Numbered from the stretch's first letter, positions 19,196 through 28,706 are shown. The stretch is 64,000 bases of DNA from Hyphomicrobium sp. (GCA_022843145.1 JALHOF010000005.1:124001-188000); one strand, 5' to 3'. Program-made: numbers and translations. The notes: generated by a model not told the origin, from the sequence alone.

Positions 19196-20875
19196 TTAGT
19201 TCGCACCTTCCAGCACGCGCCGCGCGATGACCTGGGCCTGGATCTCGGCGGCGCCCTCGAAGATGTTGAGGATGCGGGCGTCGCACAGAACGCGGCTGAT
19301 CGGGTATTCGAGCGCGAAGCCGTTGCCGCCGTGGATCTGCAGCGCGTTGTCGGCGTTGGCCCAGGCGACGCGGGCACCGAGCAGCTTGGCCATGCCGGCT
19401 TCGAGATCGCAGCGGCGTCCGTCGTCCTTCTGCCGCGCCGAGAAGTAGGTGAGCTGGCGGGCGATCATGGTTTCGACAGCCATCATCACGATCTTGTTCG
19501 AGACGCGCGGGAAGGCGTAGATCGGCTTGCCGAACTGGTTGCGATCGAGCGCGTATTTGAGGCCGAGATCGAGCGCGCACTGGGCGACACCGACGGCGCG
19601 GGCCGCCGTCTGAATGCGCGCGCCCTCGAAGGTGTTCATCAGCTGCTTGAAGCCCAGTCCCTCGACGCCGCCGAGAAGCTGCGAGGCGGGAACGTCGAAC
19701 GCATCGAAGGAAATGTCGTATTCCTTCATGCCGCGATAGCCGAGCACGTGGATCTCGCCGCCGGTCATACCCTTTGCCGGGAACGGATTGTCGTCTGTGC
19801 CGCGCGGCTTTTCGACGAGCAGCATGGAAAGGCCCTTGTGGCCGGGCTCATTGGGATTGGTGCGAACGAGGAGAGTCATCAGGTCGGCGCGGACCGGATG
19901 CGTGATCCAGGTTTTCTGGCCGGTGACGACGTAGGCTTCACCCTTCTTTTCGGCGCGCGTCTTGAGCGAGGCGAGGTCGGAGCCGGTGTTGGGCTCGGTG
20001 AACACCGCGGTCGGCAGGATCTCGCCCGACGCGATCTTGGGGAGGTAATGTTCCTTCTGCTCGGGCGTGCCGTTGTGCAGGATCAGCTCGCCGGCGATCT
20101 CTGAGCGGGTGCCGAGCGAGCCGACGCCGATGTAGCCGCGCGACAACTCCTCCGAGACGACGCACATCGCCTGCTTGCCGAGGCCAAGACCGCCGAGGTC
20201 TTCTGGGATGGTGAGGCCGAACACGCCGAGTTCGGCCACCTTCTCGATGATCGAGAGCGGAATGTATTCGTTCTTGAGATGCCATTCGTGGGCGTGCGGG
20301 ACGACCTCGGCCAGCGAGAAGCGGCGCATCTGGTCCTGGATGGCAGCGTGCGTCTCGTCCAGGCCCGCGTCGCCGAACGAGGTGGCGTTGGGCTGCGCCG
20401 CGATCAGCTCGGCCAGTCGCGATTTGACGCTCTCGCTCGACCCTTCGGCGACGAGGGCGGTGACGCTGTCCTCGAACTGGCGGATCTCTTTGGACGCGAT
20501 GCCGAGGGCTGCCGGCCGGATGATCTCGACCTGGCTCATCGGGATGCCGCCGGCGATCTGCGGCAGATACTCGCCGAACGCGGCGACGAGCAGCAGTTGC
20601 TCGAATTCGCCGAACCGGCCTTCACCGTCGAGCGCCGTGCCCCAGGCGTGCATCTGGCGCAACGCTTCAACGGTGGTGGCGAGCCAGGCGAGACCGTGTG
20701 CCGCATGCTGGGCCGCGTCGATGCCGCCCATCTCCTGCACCTTGATCCGGACACCGGCCTTGCCGGCGGCAAGCACCTTGTCGGCCGCCGCGACGGCATT
20801 GGCCGCGGCGGCCAACAACGCGTGCGAGCCCGCAGCGAGAATGCCGGCTTCTGATTTCAGCTTGGCGACGGTCAT
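19196..20875 (-). CDS. mcd: methylsuccinyl-CoA dehydrogenase
   Basis: This 559-residue flavoprotein has the acyl-CoA dehydrogenase fold in its C-terminal two thirds. It carries FTEPNTGSDLASLKTRA and VVTGQKTWITH for FAD and substrate, LQIHGGNGFALEYPISR, and the active-site region IFEGAAEIQ. The N-terminal extension of about 150 residues is characteristic of Mcd rather than of ordinary acyl-CoA dehydrogenases. Mcd oxidises (2S)-methylsuccinyl-CoA to mesaconyl-CoA in the ethylmalonyl-CoA pathway. Two other enzymes unique to that pathway, ccr and ecm, lie 6-11 kb away, which strengthens the call. The start at 20875 follows a GAAGGA ribosome site. It is transcribed alone or ahead of the META operon, with an inverted repeat between. 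Confidence 0.9.
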   Translation of the reverse strand: MTVAKLKSEAGILAAGSHALLAAAANAVAAADKVLAAGKAGVRIKVQEMGGIDAAQHAAHGLAWLATTVEALRQMHAWGTALDGEGRFGEFEQLLLVAAFGEYLPQIAGGIPMSQVEIIRPAALGIASKEIRQFEDSVTALVAEGSSESVKSRLAELIAAQPNATSFGDAGLDETHAAIQDQMRRFSLAEVVPHAHEWHLKNEYIPLSIIEKVAELGVFGLTIPEDLGGLGLGKQAMCVVSEELSRGYIGVGSLGTRSEIAGELILHNGTPEQKEHYLPKIASGEILPTAVFTEPNTGSDLASLKTRAEKKGEAYVVTGQKTWITHPVRADLMTLLVRTNPNEPGHKGLSMLLVEKPRGTDDNPFPAKGMTGGEIHVLGYRGMKEYDISFDAFDVPASQLLGGVEGLGFKQLMNTFEGARIQTAARAVGVAQCALDLGLKYALDRNQFGKPIYAFPRVSNKIVMMAVETMIARQLTYFSARQKDDGRRCDLEAGMAKLLGARVAWANADNALQIHGGNGFALEYPISRVLCDARILNIFEGAAEIQAQVIARRVLEGAN

Positions 20876-21035
20876 GAGCGTGTCCTTCGAATGCTGGCGT
20901 AGGCTTTGCTGGATGGGCGTGCGGCCCAATCCGTGGAATGTCAACGCAAGATAGCGCCGGCCCGACTAGTGGCAATTGGCATTTCGCGCCAGTCCATGCA
21001 CTGGAATCGGCGGGAGTGCCGCGAATTCGGGCAAC

Positions 21036-22823
21036 TCAGCGGTCTTGACCGGTCAGCACCTTCAGAAAGCGACGCACGGTCTTGGGTTCGCCTTCCCCTC
21101 GTTCCGAAGGCGGGCGGGCGTCTGCGGCAGGAACGGTGCGGACAGCACCGCCGCGATGGACGATTTCGACGGACGCTTCCTCGACGGTGCTGCGGTAGGC
21201 CGCGTAGCCCTGTGAATCGAACTGATCGTCGGGATCGCCCGCCTTGCGCAGGCGTGATTGCAACGATCCGGCCCCGCTGCCGTACACGCGTGGCCGGGGC
21301 TCGTAATCTTCATCTTCGGGAGCAAGAGAAGACGCCGCAGGGATGATCCGAACGTCGGCTTCGGTGAAGTTCATCCCGACGATGTCGAGGAGGCTATCGG
21401 AATTGTAGTCGATCACGGAGCCGAGGTCGGGCGGATCGAGGTCAGCAAGCGAGACTTCGGCGACTGCTGGATTGTGCGGTTCGGCGACAGCGATTTCGGG
21501 CGGCGGTTGCAGGACGGGCGGGGACACGGCGAACGCGGCGGGCGGCGCCAGGACGACGTCGACCGGCTGTGGCGGCGGCACGGCGACGGCGACAATTTTG
21601 GTTCCAGCAGAGGCAGGCTCGGACGGAGCCTGTGCGGTCAGCGGCTGGGCCGGCGTTGGGTCAGCCAGAACGGGGCTGGACGAATCCGGCACGGCGGCCG
21701 GCGCTTCCGCCGACTTCGTTACGGCCCAGGGCTGCCGGAATTGGCAGGCAAAGCTTTCGTCGCGCGCGACCGCGGTCGCCGCAGGTGTTGGTGCGAGGGG
21801 GATCGCGGCCCGGCCTATGGCGGTGCGGACATGGCGCGGTGCTTGCCCCGCCGCGAGCATCGCCGCCTGCTCGATCCATTGCGTACGCCACAAGGGAGCG
21901 CCGGCACCGAGCACGGTCCGCAACTGCGCGACATCGGCCGCCGGCAATCGGGCAATCGCGGCAAAGGTCGTGAGTCCAGCGTCGGCAAGGGCCTTGGCCG
22001 AGCGCGCATCGAGCCCGCGAATGACGGTGAGGTCATCGGCGGCGAGTGCGGCAGGTGCGGCGGCAGCGACGGCTGGCTTGTCGGCCAGTGGTTCGGGCTC
22101 GATGGAGGACGGCGGCAGAACGGCCGGCTCGACCTTTGCGAGAATGGCGCGGACGGCGGCGGCGACGAGGTCCGCGACCTGGGCGGCCGGTATTGGATCG
22201 ACGCGCGCGGCCGCGATCGACGGTGCGATCGCCGGGGCAACGGGAGCGGGGGCGGGCGGCGGCGGAATTTCGGTGGCAGCCGGCCGGCGACGCGCCACGA
22301 TAAGCGCCGCTTGCTCGATCCAGTTCTGGCGATGAATGCGGCGTTCGAGAGTGAGCGCGTCCGTGATCCGCCGCACATCCGCCGCGCGCCAGTTTGCGAC
22401 CGCGGCGAAACTGTCGACGCCGATCGCGTTGAGTCGCGCGGCGAGCGCCCCGTCGATGCCACGGATCAGCGTGAGGTCGTCGGCGACGTCGGGTGACGCA
22501 GCGGGCGGAAGATGAGGCGGGGCGCTCTCGGCGATGTTTGCGGACTTGGACGGTTCGGCGTCGGAAGCGGCAGGCGGCGCGCCCAGCAGCGTGATGGCTT
22601 CGGAGAGTTTATGCCGCGCCTGGTAGACTCGGTCGCCGGCAAGTGCCGCTTCGATATGCTCACGCAAAGCGGACGTCTCGGCGGCGGAGACGGGCCGGCC
22701 TTCGGCGTTCTGCGCGTCGAGTTGGCGCAGGGCGCGCCAAGCGCCGTTCTGCTCCAGCACCGCGTCGAGACGATCGCGCTCGCGCTCGAGAGCTTTTCGT
22801 GGATCGCCGGCCTCGGACGTCAT
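21036..22823 (-). CDS. helix-hairpin-helix protein of unknown function, Pro/Ala-rich
   Basis: This 595-residue protein has no signal peptide. An N-terminal helical part (KALERERDRLDAVLEQNGAW) looks coiled-coil. Two similar modules follow, DDLTLIRGIDGALAARLNAIG at about 115 and DDLTVIRGLDARSAKALADAG at about 265. Each is followed by FAAxAxxxAADVxxxRxxL and an (R)xxWIEQAAxL segment. The modules resemble helix-hairpin-helix/DUF4332-type motifs that bind DNA or act in protein contacts. Between and after them are long Pro/Ala-rich linkers, ending in a conserved-looking acidic and basic C-terminus. I do not recognise a named family. It is flanked by mcd and a DMT exporter on the same strand, with gaps over 140 bp on both sides. 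Confidence 0.75.
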   Translation of the reverse strand: MTSEAGDPRKALERERDRLDAVLEQNGAWRALRQLDAQNAEGRPVSAAETSALREHIEAALAGDRVYQARHKLSEAITLLGAPPAASDAEPSKSANIAESAPPHLPPAASPDVADDLTLIRGIDGALAARLNAIGVDSFAAVANWRAADVRRITDALTLERRIHRQNWIEQAALIVARRRPAATEIPPPPAPAPVAPAIAPSIAAARVDPIPAAQVADLVAAAVRAILAKVEPAVLPPSSIEPEPLADKPAVAAAAPAALAADDLTVIRGLDARSAKALADAGLTTFAAIARLPAADVAQLRTVLGAGAPLWRTQWIEQAAMLAAGQAPRHVRTAIGRAAIPLAPTPAATAVARDESFACQFRQPWAVTKSAEAPAAVPDSSSPVLADPTPAQPLTAQAPSEPASAGTKIVAVAVPPPQPVDVVLAPPAAFAVSPPVLQPPPEIAVAEPHNPAVAEVSLADLDPPDLGSVIDYNSDSLLDIVGMNFTEADVRIIPAASSLAPEDEDYEPRPRVYGSGAGSLQSRLRKAGDPDDQFDSQGYAAYRSTVEEASVEIVHRGGAVRTVPAADARPPSERGEGEPKTVRRFLKVLTGQDR

Positions 22824-22969
22824 CGGCCTCGCCTCGCTGTCGGTCTCGCCTCGGGATCGGAATGTGGTCAGTATCGCGGTCGGTCACGGCGCCCGGAATG
22901 GGAACGCGCCATGATTCGCGAGTTTAGGGATGCCCGCGCCCGCCGTCCATCCGACGCCCGCACATACGC

Positions 22970-23848
22970 TCAATTGCGGGCGACAGGCTTAATGAGCACC
23001 ACGGCGGCCATGACCATCGCCACGCCGGCGAGTTGCATCACCGTCAACGTTTCGCCGAACATGAGATAAGCCAGCAGCGCGGTCACCGCCGGCACGAGAT
23101 AGAATAGCGCCGACAGCCGCGAGACGGCGTTCTGGCGGATCAAGATCATCAACAGGTTGATCGAGACGATCGACATCGGGATGACCAGCCAAGCCAAAGC
23201 CAGCATGAATTCGCCGGACCAGATGATGTCGCGCGTTTCGAAAATGAGCGCCAACGGACCCGCAACCGCGATGGCTCCGAGGAACTGGACGACCGAGCCG
23301 GTGCGGAGATCGGGGTGCGCGTCACTGTTCTTCTGGTAGATCGTGCCGAACGTCATGCCGAGCAACGCGAGTGCGGCCGAGGTCGCGGTGGCCGGGTTGA
23401 TGCCGCTGCCGGCGGTGACGGCGACGACTTCGAGTTTCGGCCAGATTACGAGCGACGCTCCGACAAGACCGAGGGCAAGGCCGCCCCAATGGAGCGCGGT
23501 GATGCGTTCGCCCAGCAGCGGCCACGCCAGCACCGCCGTCAACACGGGCTGCAGGCTGACGAGCAACGCGACGACACCAGCAGGCATGCCATGACGATGC
23601 GCCCAGAAAACGCCGCTCAGATAGACGCCGTGCATCAAGGCGCCGACGATGAAAGAATGGCGGAAGGCGGCGCCCTTTGGCCAACTCGCGCGGGCCATGA
23701 GGCAGATCGGCACCATGATGGCGAAGACCAGCAGGAAACGCACCGACAGGAAGGTGAACGGCTCGGCATAAGACGCGCCGAGCTTCGACGCGATGAAGCC
23801 CGACGACCAGAGCAGAACGAACAGGGCGGGAGCGAAGCGGGCGAGCAT
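22970..23848 (-). CDS. EamA/DMT-family exporter
   Basis: This 292-residue integral membrane protein has about ten predicted helices in two EamA repeats, with the first at LFVLLWSSGFIASKLGASYA and the second ending at AGVAMVMAAVVLIKPV. It belongs to the drug/metabolite transporter superfamily; the substrate is unknown. The first repeat opens with the WSSGFIASK pattern seen in many proteobacterial EamA proteins. The start at 23848 puts the first helix at the N-terminus. It is divergent from the BrkB-family gene, with 285 bp between the two starts. Confidence 0.88.
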   Translation of the reverse strand: MLARFAPALFVLLWSSGFIASKLGASYAEPFTFLSVRFLLVFAIMVPICLMARASWPKGAAFRHSFIVGALMHGVYLSGVFWAHRHGMPAGVVALLVSLQPVLTAVLAWPLLGERITALHWGGLALGLVGASLVIWPKLEVVAVTAGSGINPATATSAALALLGMTFGTIYQKNSDAHPDLRTGSVVQFLGAIAVAGPLALIFETRDIIWSGEFMLALAWLVIPMSIVSINLLMILIRQNAVSRLSALFYLVPAVTALLAYLMFGETLTVMQLAGVAMVMAAVVLIKPVARN

Positions 23849-24133
23849 GGGGAATTCCGGAGCGCGCGACGGCGACAGGCGACACGCCGGGTGGACGTAC
23901 GTCAGCCCCGGGCCCTTATGCAACCCGAAACATGCCGGGCAAGCGCAGCTCTGATCAAACTTGGCCGCATAGCTCGGCGCCCGCGGCCGCCGGTCGAGAG
24001 CTGGTCGTGAAGCGCAATCTTGAACAGCGGGCGTGACAAGACCGCAATGGACCTGAACGAACCGGCCCGCTAGGTTCCCCCGACAATTCCGCCTACGATC
24101 CATCGCCGCCGTCACGAGACAACGCAGTCCTCC

Positions 24134-24994
24134 ATGAAGCGCAAACGCACCCTTATCGAAGCGATCTACCGGCTTTACGAACACTCCGGCTTCACGATGG
24201 CCGGCGCGGTGGCGTTCTCGTTCGTGGTGTCGATCTTCCCGTTCTGCATCTTTCTCGGAGCGCTGGCCGGCGTGTTCGGCGGCCGGGAACTGGCGCAGAT
24301 GGCGATCGAGCAGGTGTTCCAGATCCTGCCGCCGCGCGTGGCACAGGGGTTGGCTCCCGACATCGACGCCGTGATGGGCCGCACCCGCATCGACTTGTTG
24401 ACAGTCAGCGGCGGCCTCGCGCTGTTCTTCGCGACAAGCGCCATCGAGACCATGCGCGCAGCGCTCAACGGCGCCTATCGCGTGCACGAAACGCGGCCCT
24501 ATCCGCTGTGCCTGCTGATCAGCACGGTGTTCGTGTTCATCAGCGCGTTATCGACGCTGGTGCTGACGTGGGCGGTGGTGTTCGGGCCGCAACTCGCGGC
24601 ACAATTCGAGCCGTCGTGGCTGAAGGAGCTTCTCGACAGCACGTGGCTGACGCTCGGAGGCCGCTATGCGCTCGCGGGCGCGGTGATGGCCATCCAGCTT
24701 TTCGCCTTCCACCTGTGGCTTGCGGCGGGACGGCGGCGGATCGCCGATGTCTGGCCGGGTATCGCGCTGTCGGTGCTGCTGTGGCTGGCGATGGCGTCGG
24801 TCTATTCGTACTACCTCGACATCAACGATTACACACGGTTCTACGCCGGCTTGTCGCAGCTCATGGTGGCGCTGATATTCTTCCAGGTCACGGCGATCAT
24901 CATCATTCTTGGCGCGGAACTCAATCGCGGCATGATGGAATTGAAGCGGCTGAAACTGCCCCGCTCCGACAAGGGCACACTGATCAATCCGTAG
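24134..24994 (+). CDS. YihY/BrkB family membrane protein
   Basis: This 286-residue protein has six predicted membrane helices. The family pattern begins with HSGFTMAGAVAFSFVVSIFP and continues with RVHETRPYPL and SYYLDINDYTRFYAGLSQ, ending in an ELNRGM segment. YihY/BrkB proteins (UPF0761) are inner-membrane proteins once called ribonuclease BN; their role is still unsettled and transport has been proposed. The gene is followed at 72 bp by the MFS transporter on the same strand, which may be co-transcribed. Confidence 0.88.
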   Translation: MKRKRTLIEAIYRLYEHSGFTMAGAVAFSFVVSIFPFCIFLGALAGVFGGRELAQMAIEQVFQILPPRVAQGLAPDIDAVMGRTRIDLLTVSGGLALFFATSAIETMRAALNGAYRVHETRPYPLCLLISTVFVFISALSTLVLTWAVVFGPQLAAQFEPSWLKELLDSTWLTLGGRYALAGAVMAIQLFAFHLWLAAGRRRIADVWPGIALSVLLWLAMASVYSYYLDINDYTRFYAGLSQLMVALIFFQVTAIIIILGAELNRGMMELKRLKLPRSDKGTLINP

Positions 24995-25066
24995 ACCTTT
25001 GCGCTCGCCGAGGGTCGGACGGGACGACAACGAGAATCCGGTGAACGGACGCATACGAGGATCGAC

Positions 25067-26245
25067 GTGGTCACTGAAAAATTCCGCTCGATCACACTTC
25101 TCCTGATCGCGGAGGTCGCGGCGCTGAGCCTGTGGTTCGTGTCCGCAGCGGTGCTTCCGGACATGCTGCGCGAAACGCCGATGTCGCCGTTCCAGCAGGC
25201 TGCGCTGTCGAGCGGGGTGCAGGCGGGCTTCGTCATTGGCGCGCTGTTGTCGGCCGTGCTCGGGATTGCCGACCGCTACGACCCGCGCGTCGTGCTCGCG
25301 ACGTCAGCGGTGAGCGCGGGACTGGTCAACGCCACGCTGCTGATCTCGGAGCCGGGTGGATCGGCCGCGATCGCCGCGCGCGTCATAACCGGGGCGCTGA
25401 TGGCCGGCATCTATCCGGTGGGGATGAAGATTGCGGTCGGGTGGGGCGAACGCGATCGCGGATTTCTCGTCGGCGCGCTGGTCGGGGCGACGTCGCTCGG
25501 CTCGGCATCGCCGCATCTGATTGCGCTGACGGGCGGCGCCGATTGGCGGACGACGGTGACGATCGCGTCCCTTGCGTCGATCGCCGCCGGCTTCATCGCG
25601 CTTGCGGTGTCGATCGGTCCCTATCACGTCAAGTCGGCGGGCTTCGATCCGCGCGCTATCACGGCGGCGTGGACCAACCGGCGCGTGCGTCTCGCCTATG
25701 CCGGCTATCTCGGCCACATGTGGGAGCTCTATGCGATGTGGGCGTGGATCGCGGTGGCGACGGCGGCATCGTACGGTGCGACGATGGCGGCGGCGGATGC
25801 CGAGCGGCTGTCCAAGCTGACGGCGTTCGTGGCGATCGGCTCGGGTGGCATCGCATGCGCGGTGGCCGGCTACATCGCCGATCGCGCCGGCAAGGCCAAC
25901 GTCACCATCGCGGCGATGCTGATGAGCGGCGCAGCAGCGCTCGCGACCGCGTTGACGTTCGGCGGACCGGCGTGGTTGACGTTCGCGATCGTCGTCGTCT
26001 GGGGCACGACCATCGTGCCCGACAGCGCGCAGTTTTCGGCCCTCGTCGCGGATGCGGCGCCGCCGGAGCTGGCCGGCAGTTTCATGACGCTGCAAACGGC
26101 GTTGGGCTTCGCGCTGACGTTCGTGACCGTGCAGGTGACGCCCGTGCTGGCGGCTGCCGCTGGCTGGCCGATCGTTCTCGCGGGACTGGCGCTAGGACCC
26201 GCGTTCGGTGTCGTCGCGATGTTGCGGCTGAAGGCGATCCGGTAG
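25067..26245 (+). CDS. MFS transporter
   Basis: This 392-residue protein has about twelve hydrophobic helices arranged as two halves around the charged loop near YHVKSAGFDPRAITAAWTNR. The A-loop-like segment GIADRYDPR follows helix 2, as in the major facilitator superfamily. The start is GTG at 25067, preceded by an ACGAGG ribosome site at six bases; no ATG fits the first helix better. Substrate is unknown. The neighbourhood (BrkB-family protein upstream, 39-residue basic protein convergent) gives no clue. Confidence 0.85.
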   Translation: MVTEKFRSITLLLIAEVAALSLWFVSAAVLPDMLRETPMSPFQQAALSSGVQAGFVIGALLSAVLGIADRYDPRVVLATSAVSAGLVNATLLISEPGGSAAIAARVITGALMAGIYPVGMKIAVGWGERDRGFLVGALVGATSLGSASPHLIALTGGADWRTTVTIASLASIAAGFIALAVSIGPYHVKSAGFDPRAITAAWTNRRVRLAYAGYLGHMWELYAMWAWIAVATAASYGATMAAADAERLSKLTAFVAIGSGGIACAVAGYIADRAGKANVTIAAMLMSGAAALATALTFGGPAWLTFAIVVVWGTTIVPDSAQFSALVADAAPPELAGSFMTLQTALGFALTFVTVQVTPVLAAAAGWPIVLAGLALGPAFGVVAMLRLKAIR

Positions 26246-26263
26246 ACGGCGACCCTATCCGGA

Positions 26264-26383
26264 TCAGGCCGACTTCTTGTTGCGATCGCGCTTGGCGGCC
26301 TTGGTAACGCGCTTCAGGGCGTTGGAGGCCTTGCGCTGCTTGGCCTGGATGCGCTTGCGGCGCGCGTTGGTCATTGTCGGCAT
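26264..26383 (-). CDS. 39-residue highly basic protein
   Basis: The ATG at 26383 is preceded by a strong GAGGAG site. The product MPTMTNARRKRIQAKQRKAS... is about 40 percent Lys/Arg with almost no acidic residues and ends in NKKSA. The pattern suggests a nucleic-acid-associated peptide. I recall similar short basic proteins in Hyphomicrobiales but know of no function. It lies downstream of ccr on the same strand, beyond a clear terminator, so it probably has its own promoter. A longer frame upstream of this ATG would add a proline/threonine stretch without a ribosome site. Confidence 0.6.
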   Translation of the reverse strand: MPTMTNARRKRIQAKQRKASNALKRVTKAAKRDRNKKSA

Positions 26384-26484
26384 GGACGTTCTCCTCGGTT
26401 TTGGCTTTCGTATAGCGCAGATGCCGGGTTTAGCAAGCGCCCCGGCGTGGGTGCTTGTCGGCACCTGAAGCGCCCAAAAAAGTT

Positions 26485-26512
26485 AAGAGCGCGAACCGCG
26501 GTTCGCGCTCTT
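26485..26512 (-). terminator. rho-independent terminator after ccr
   Basis: A perfect palindromic stem (AAGAGCGCGAACC with its complement around a GC centre) is followed on the minus strand by TAACTTTTTTGG. It lies 30 bp past the ccr stop and ends the ccr transcript. Confidence 0.88.
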
Positions 26513-26542
26513 TGTCGTTTCATGATGTTGCGCCGGGCGCGA

Positions 26543-27856
26543 TCAGGCCTTGCGCTGCTCGGACGCTTCGATGACGTCCTCGAACGTGCGCAGTCCGGTG
26601 GTCGGCGCGGAGACGAGCACGGCCATGTTGCCTGGCTTGTGCTGGTTCTTCATCATGCGCATGTGCGCTTTCGGGATCTGCTGCCAGGGGAAGACTTCCG
26701 ACATGCACGGGTCGATGCGGCGCTCGACAACGAGCTTGTTGGCTTGCGACGCTTGTTGCAGGTTGGCGAAGTGGCTGCCCTGCACGCGCTTCTGGTGCAT
26801 CCAGAGATAGCGGGCGTCCATGGTCAGGTTATAGCCCGACGTGCCGGCGCAGATGACGACCATGCCGCCGCGCTTGACGACCTGCACCGAGACCGGGATC
26901 GTCGCCTCGCCCGGATGCTCGAATACGCAGTCGACGTTGACGCCCTTGCCGGTGATGTCCCAGATCGCCTTGCCGAAGCCGCGCATCTCCTTGAGCCAGT
27001 TGTTGTACTCGGGCGTGTTGACTTTCGGCAGCTGGCCCCAGCAGTTGAACTTCTTGCGGTTGATGACGCCCTTGGCGCCGAGCTGCATCACGAAGTCGGT
27101 CTTGTCGTCTTCCGACACGACGCCGATGGCGTTGGCGCCGGACGTGGCGCAGAGCTGCACGGCGAACGAGCCGAGGCCGCCCGAGGCGCCCCAGACGAGA
27201 ACGTTGTGGCCCGGACGCAGGACATGCGGACGATGGCCGAACAGCATCCGGTATGCGGTGGCGAGCGTCAGCGTGTAGCAGGCGCTCTCCTCCCAGGTCA
27301 GATGCTTTGGCCGCTCGAGGAGCTGGCGATCCTGCACGCGAGCGAACTGCGCGAACGAGCCGTCAGGGGTCTCGTAGCCCCAGATGCGCTGGCTCGGCGA
27401 GAACATCGGATCGCCGCCGTTGCATTCCTCGTCGTCGCCGTCATCCTGGTTGCAGTGGACGACGACTTCGTCGCCGACCTTCCAGCGCTTGACCTTGGAA
27501 CCAACGGCCCAGACGATACCCGAGGCGTCGGACCCGGCGATATGGAAGGGATTTTTATGCACATCCTTGATCGGTGAAATCGGCACGCCGAGAGCGGCCC
27601 AGACACCGTTGTAGTTGACACCGGCGGCCATCACGAGAACGAGGACGTCGTGGCTGTCGAGTTCCCACGTCGGGAGCACCTCGATCTGCATCGCCTTGTC
27701 CGGTTCGCCGTGGCGCTCCTCGCGGATCGCCCAAGCGTACATGTTCTTCGGAACATGGCCGAGAGGCGGAATCTCGCCGATCTCGTAGAGGTCTTTTTTC
27801 ACAGCACCATTATCCGGCGCTTGTTGCGGCTTTTTGGCAGCGCTCTGGCTCGACAT
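26543..27856 (-). CDS. ccr: crotonyl-CoA carboxylase/reductase
   Basis: This 437-residue member of the medium-chain dehydrogenase/reductase superfamily carries the features of Ccr: ENxxx-type N-terminus with EIGEIPPLGHVPKNMYAW, IAGSDASGIVWAVG, HCNQDDGDDEECNGGDPM, the NADPH Rossmann motif VWGASGGLGSFAVQ, and the CoA/CO2-site region GVINRKKFNCWGQLP. It reductively carboxylates crotonyl-CoA to (2S)-ethylmalonyl-CoA with NADPH and CO2, the defining step of the ethylmalonyl-CoA pathway. The start at 27856 follows GGAGG. A strong terminator follows. The gene is divergent from a small membrane protein gene, after which ecm lies on the plus strand. Confidence 0.95.
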   Translation of the reverse strand: MSSQSAAKKPQQAPDNGAVKKDLYEIGEIPPLGHVPKNMYAWAIREERHGEPDKAMQIEVLPTWELDSHDVLVLVMAAGVNYNGVWAALGVPISPIKDVHKNPFHIAGSDASGIVWAVGSKVKRWKVGDEVVVHCNQDDGDDEECNGGDPMFSPSQRIWGYETPDGSFAQFARVQDRQLLERPKHLTWEESACYTLTLATAYRMLFGHRPHVLRPGHNVLVWGASGGLGSFAVQLCATSGANAIGVVSEDDKTDFVMQLGAKGVINRKKFNCWGQLPKVNTPEYNNWLKEMRGFGKAIWDITGKGVNVDCVFEHPGEATIPVSVQVVKRGGMVVICAGTSGYNLTMDARYLWMHQKRVQGSHFANLQQASQANKLVVERRIDPCMSEVFPWQQIPKAHMRMMKNQHKPGNMAVLVSAPTTGLRTFEDVIEASEQRKA

Positions 27857-28274
27857 CGACCTTTGCCTCCCTACAGGCTGGTGTCACTGATCCGAAGTTC
27901 ATGCGATCTGCGCAGGGTGTCCAGCGAACCTCGGATCGGGCAGGACGCCAGCGAATTCCTTATTCTTTACTGAATTCAAAGACCTAGGACTTCCACGCCA
28001 TCACGAGGACCGCGTGCGGCGGGCCTCGATGACAGAAATATGGCCCTCCATGCCGGCCGTGTTGCATTGCGATATTATCGCCGCACAATCCAGAGCAAAG
28101 TTCAAGCAGAATTTCGCGCTGCAACAAAGGGGGACCTTATGGCGAGACACTCATTCTCAACTGAACGTTAATCGGCATCCGGTAGGGTCAACCCAAAGGT
28201 TTTGGCAGGTCGCCCGTAAGAATCGGATGGCCGAAGTCCAGAGCGCCGCAGCAGCGCGCTCGAGGGATCGCATC
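27857..28274. other. divergent intergenic region between ccr and a small membrane protein gene
   Basis: This 418-bp gap holds the ccr promoter (reading left) and that of the 117-residue protein (reading right). An AT-rich patch lies at about 27955-27985. Weakly open frame extends upstream of the 117-residue gene but lacks coding character. I could not single out consensus -35/-10 boxes or an operator. Confidence 0.4.
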
Positions 28275-28628
28275 ATGTACGACTATCTCGTCCTCATCAT
28301 TTCCCAGGCCAACTACAATTTGGCGCTGGCAATCATCGGCGGCGCGGCGGTGGCGTACGCCTTGGCCACGGCGTTGTCCTCGGCCCTGATCGGAATCGTC
28401 CTGTTTCCGGGCCTGACGATGGGGGCTCTCGCCAGCATGGCGTTAGCGAAGCACGCCGGACTGATCGTGGGCCGCGACAAGGATCTCTACCTGCTGGGCG
28501 TCTGCGCGATCGGGCTGATAACGACGCTGTTCGCCTACTACATTCTGTACAACCTTCTCGATTGGCTGTTGTCGTACAGCCGCAAGGACCATCGCATGCT
28601 GATCGAGCGAGCGGGCGATCGCCGCTGA
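28275..28628 (+). CDS. small integral membrane protein of unknown function
   Basis: This 117-residue protein has about three to four hydrophobic segments: LALAIIGGAAVAYALATALS, LIGIVLFPGLTMGALASMAL, and LLGVCAIGLITTLFAYYILY. A basic C-terminal tail (SRKDHRMLIERAGDRR) should face the cytoplasm. The start at 28275 follows GAGGGA. The family is not recognised. It precedes ecm by 190 bp on the same strand and is divergent from ccr, so it is embedded among ethylmalonyl-CoA pathway genes, although nothing in the sequence ties it to that pathway. Confidence 0.7.
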   Translation: MYDYLVLIISQANYNLALAIIGGAAVAYALATALSSALIGIVLFPGLTMGALASMALAKHAGLIVGRDKDLYLLGVCAIGLITTLFAYYILYNLLDWLLSYSRKDHRMLIERAGDRR

Positions 28629-28706
28629 TCGCGCCACGATGACGGATGTCGCATGACAGCCGGCTGGTTCGGCGCATCGCCCCGCGACTGGCCCCATCAA
28701 TGGCCC

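Noticed and set aside
18651-19580. A 309-codon frame extending the META-domain protein upstream
   Set aside because: The added part is antisense-frame mcd and intergenic inverted repeat. The signal peptide begins at 19049.
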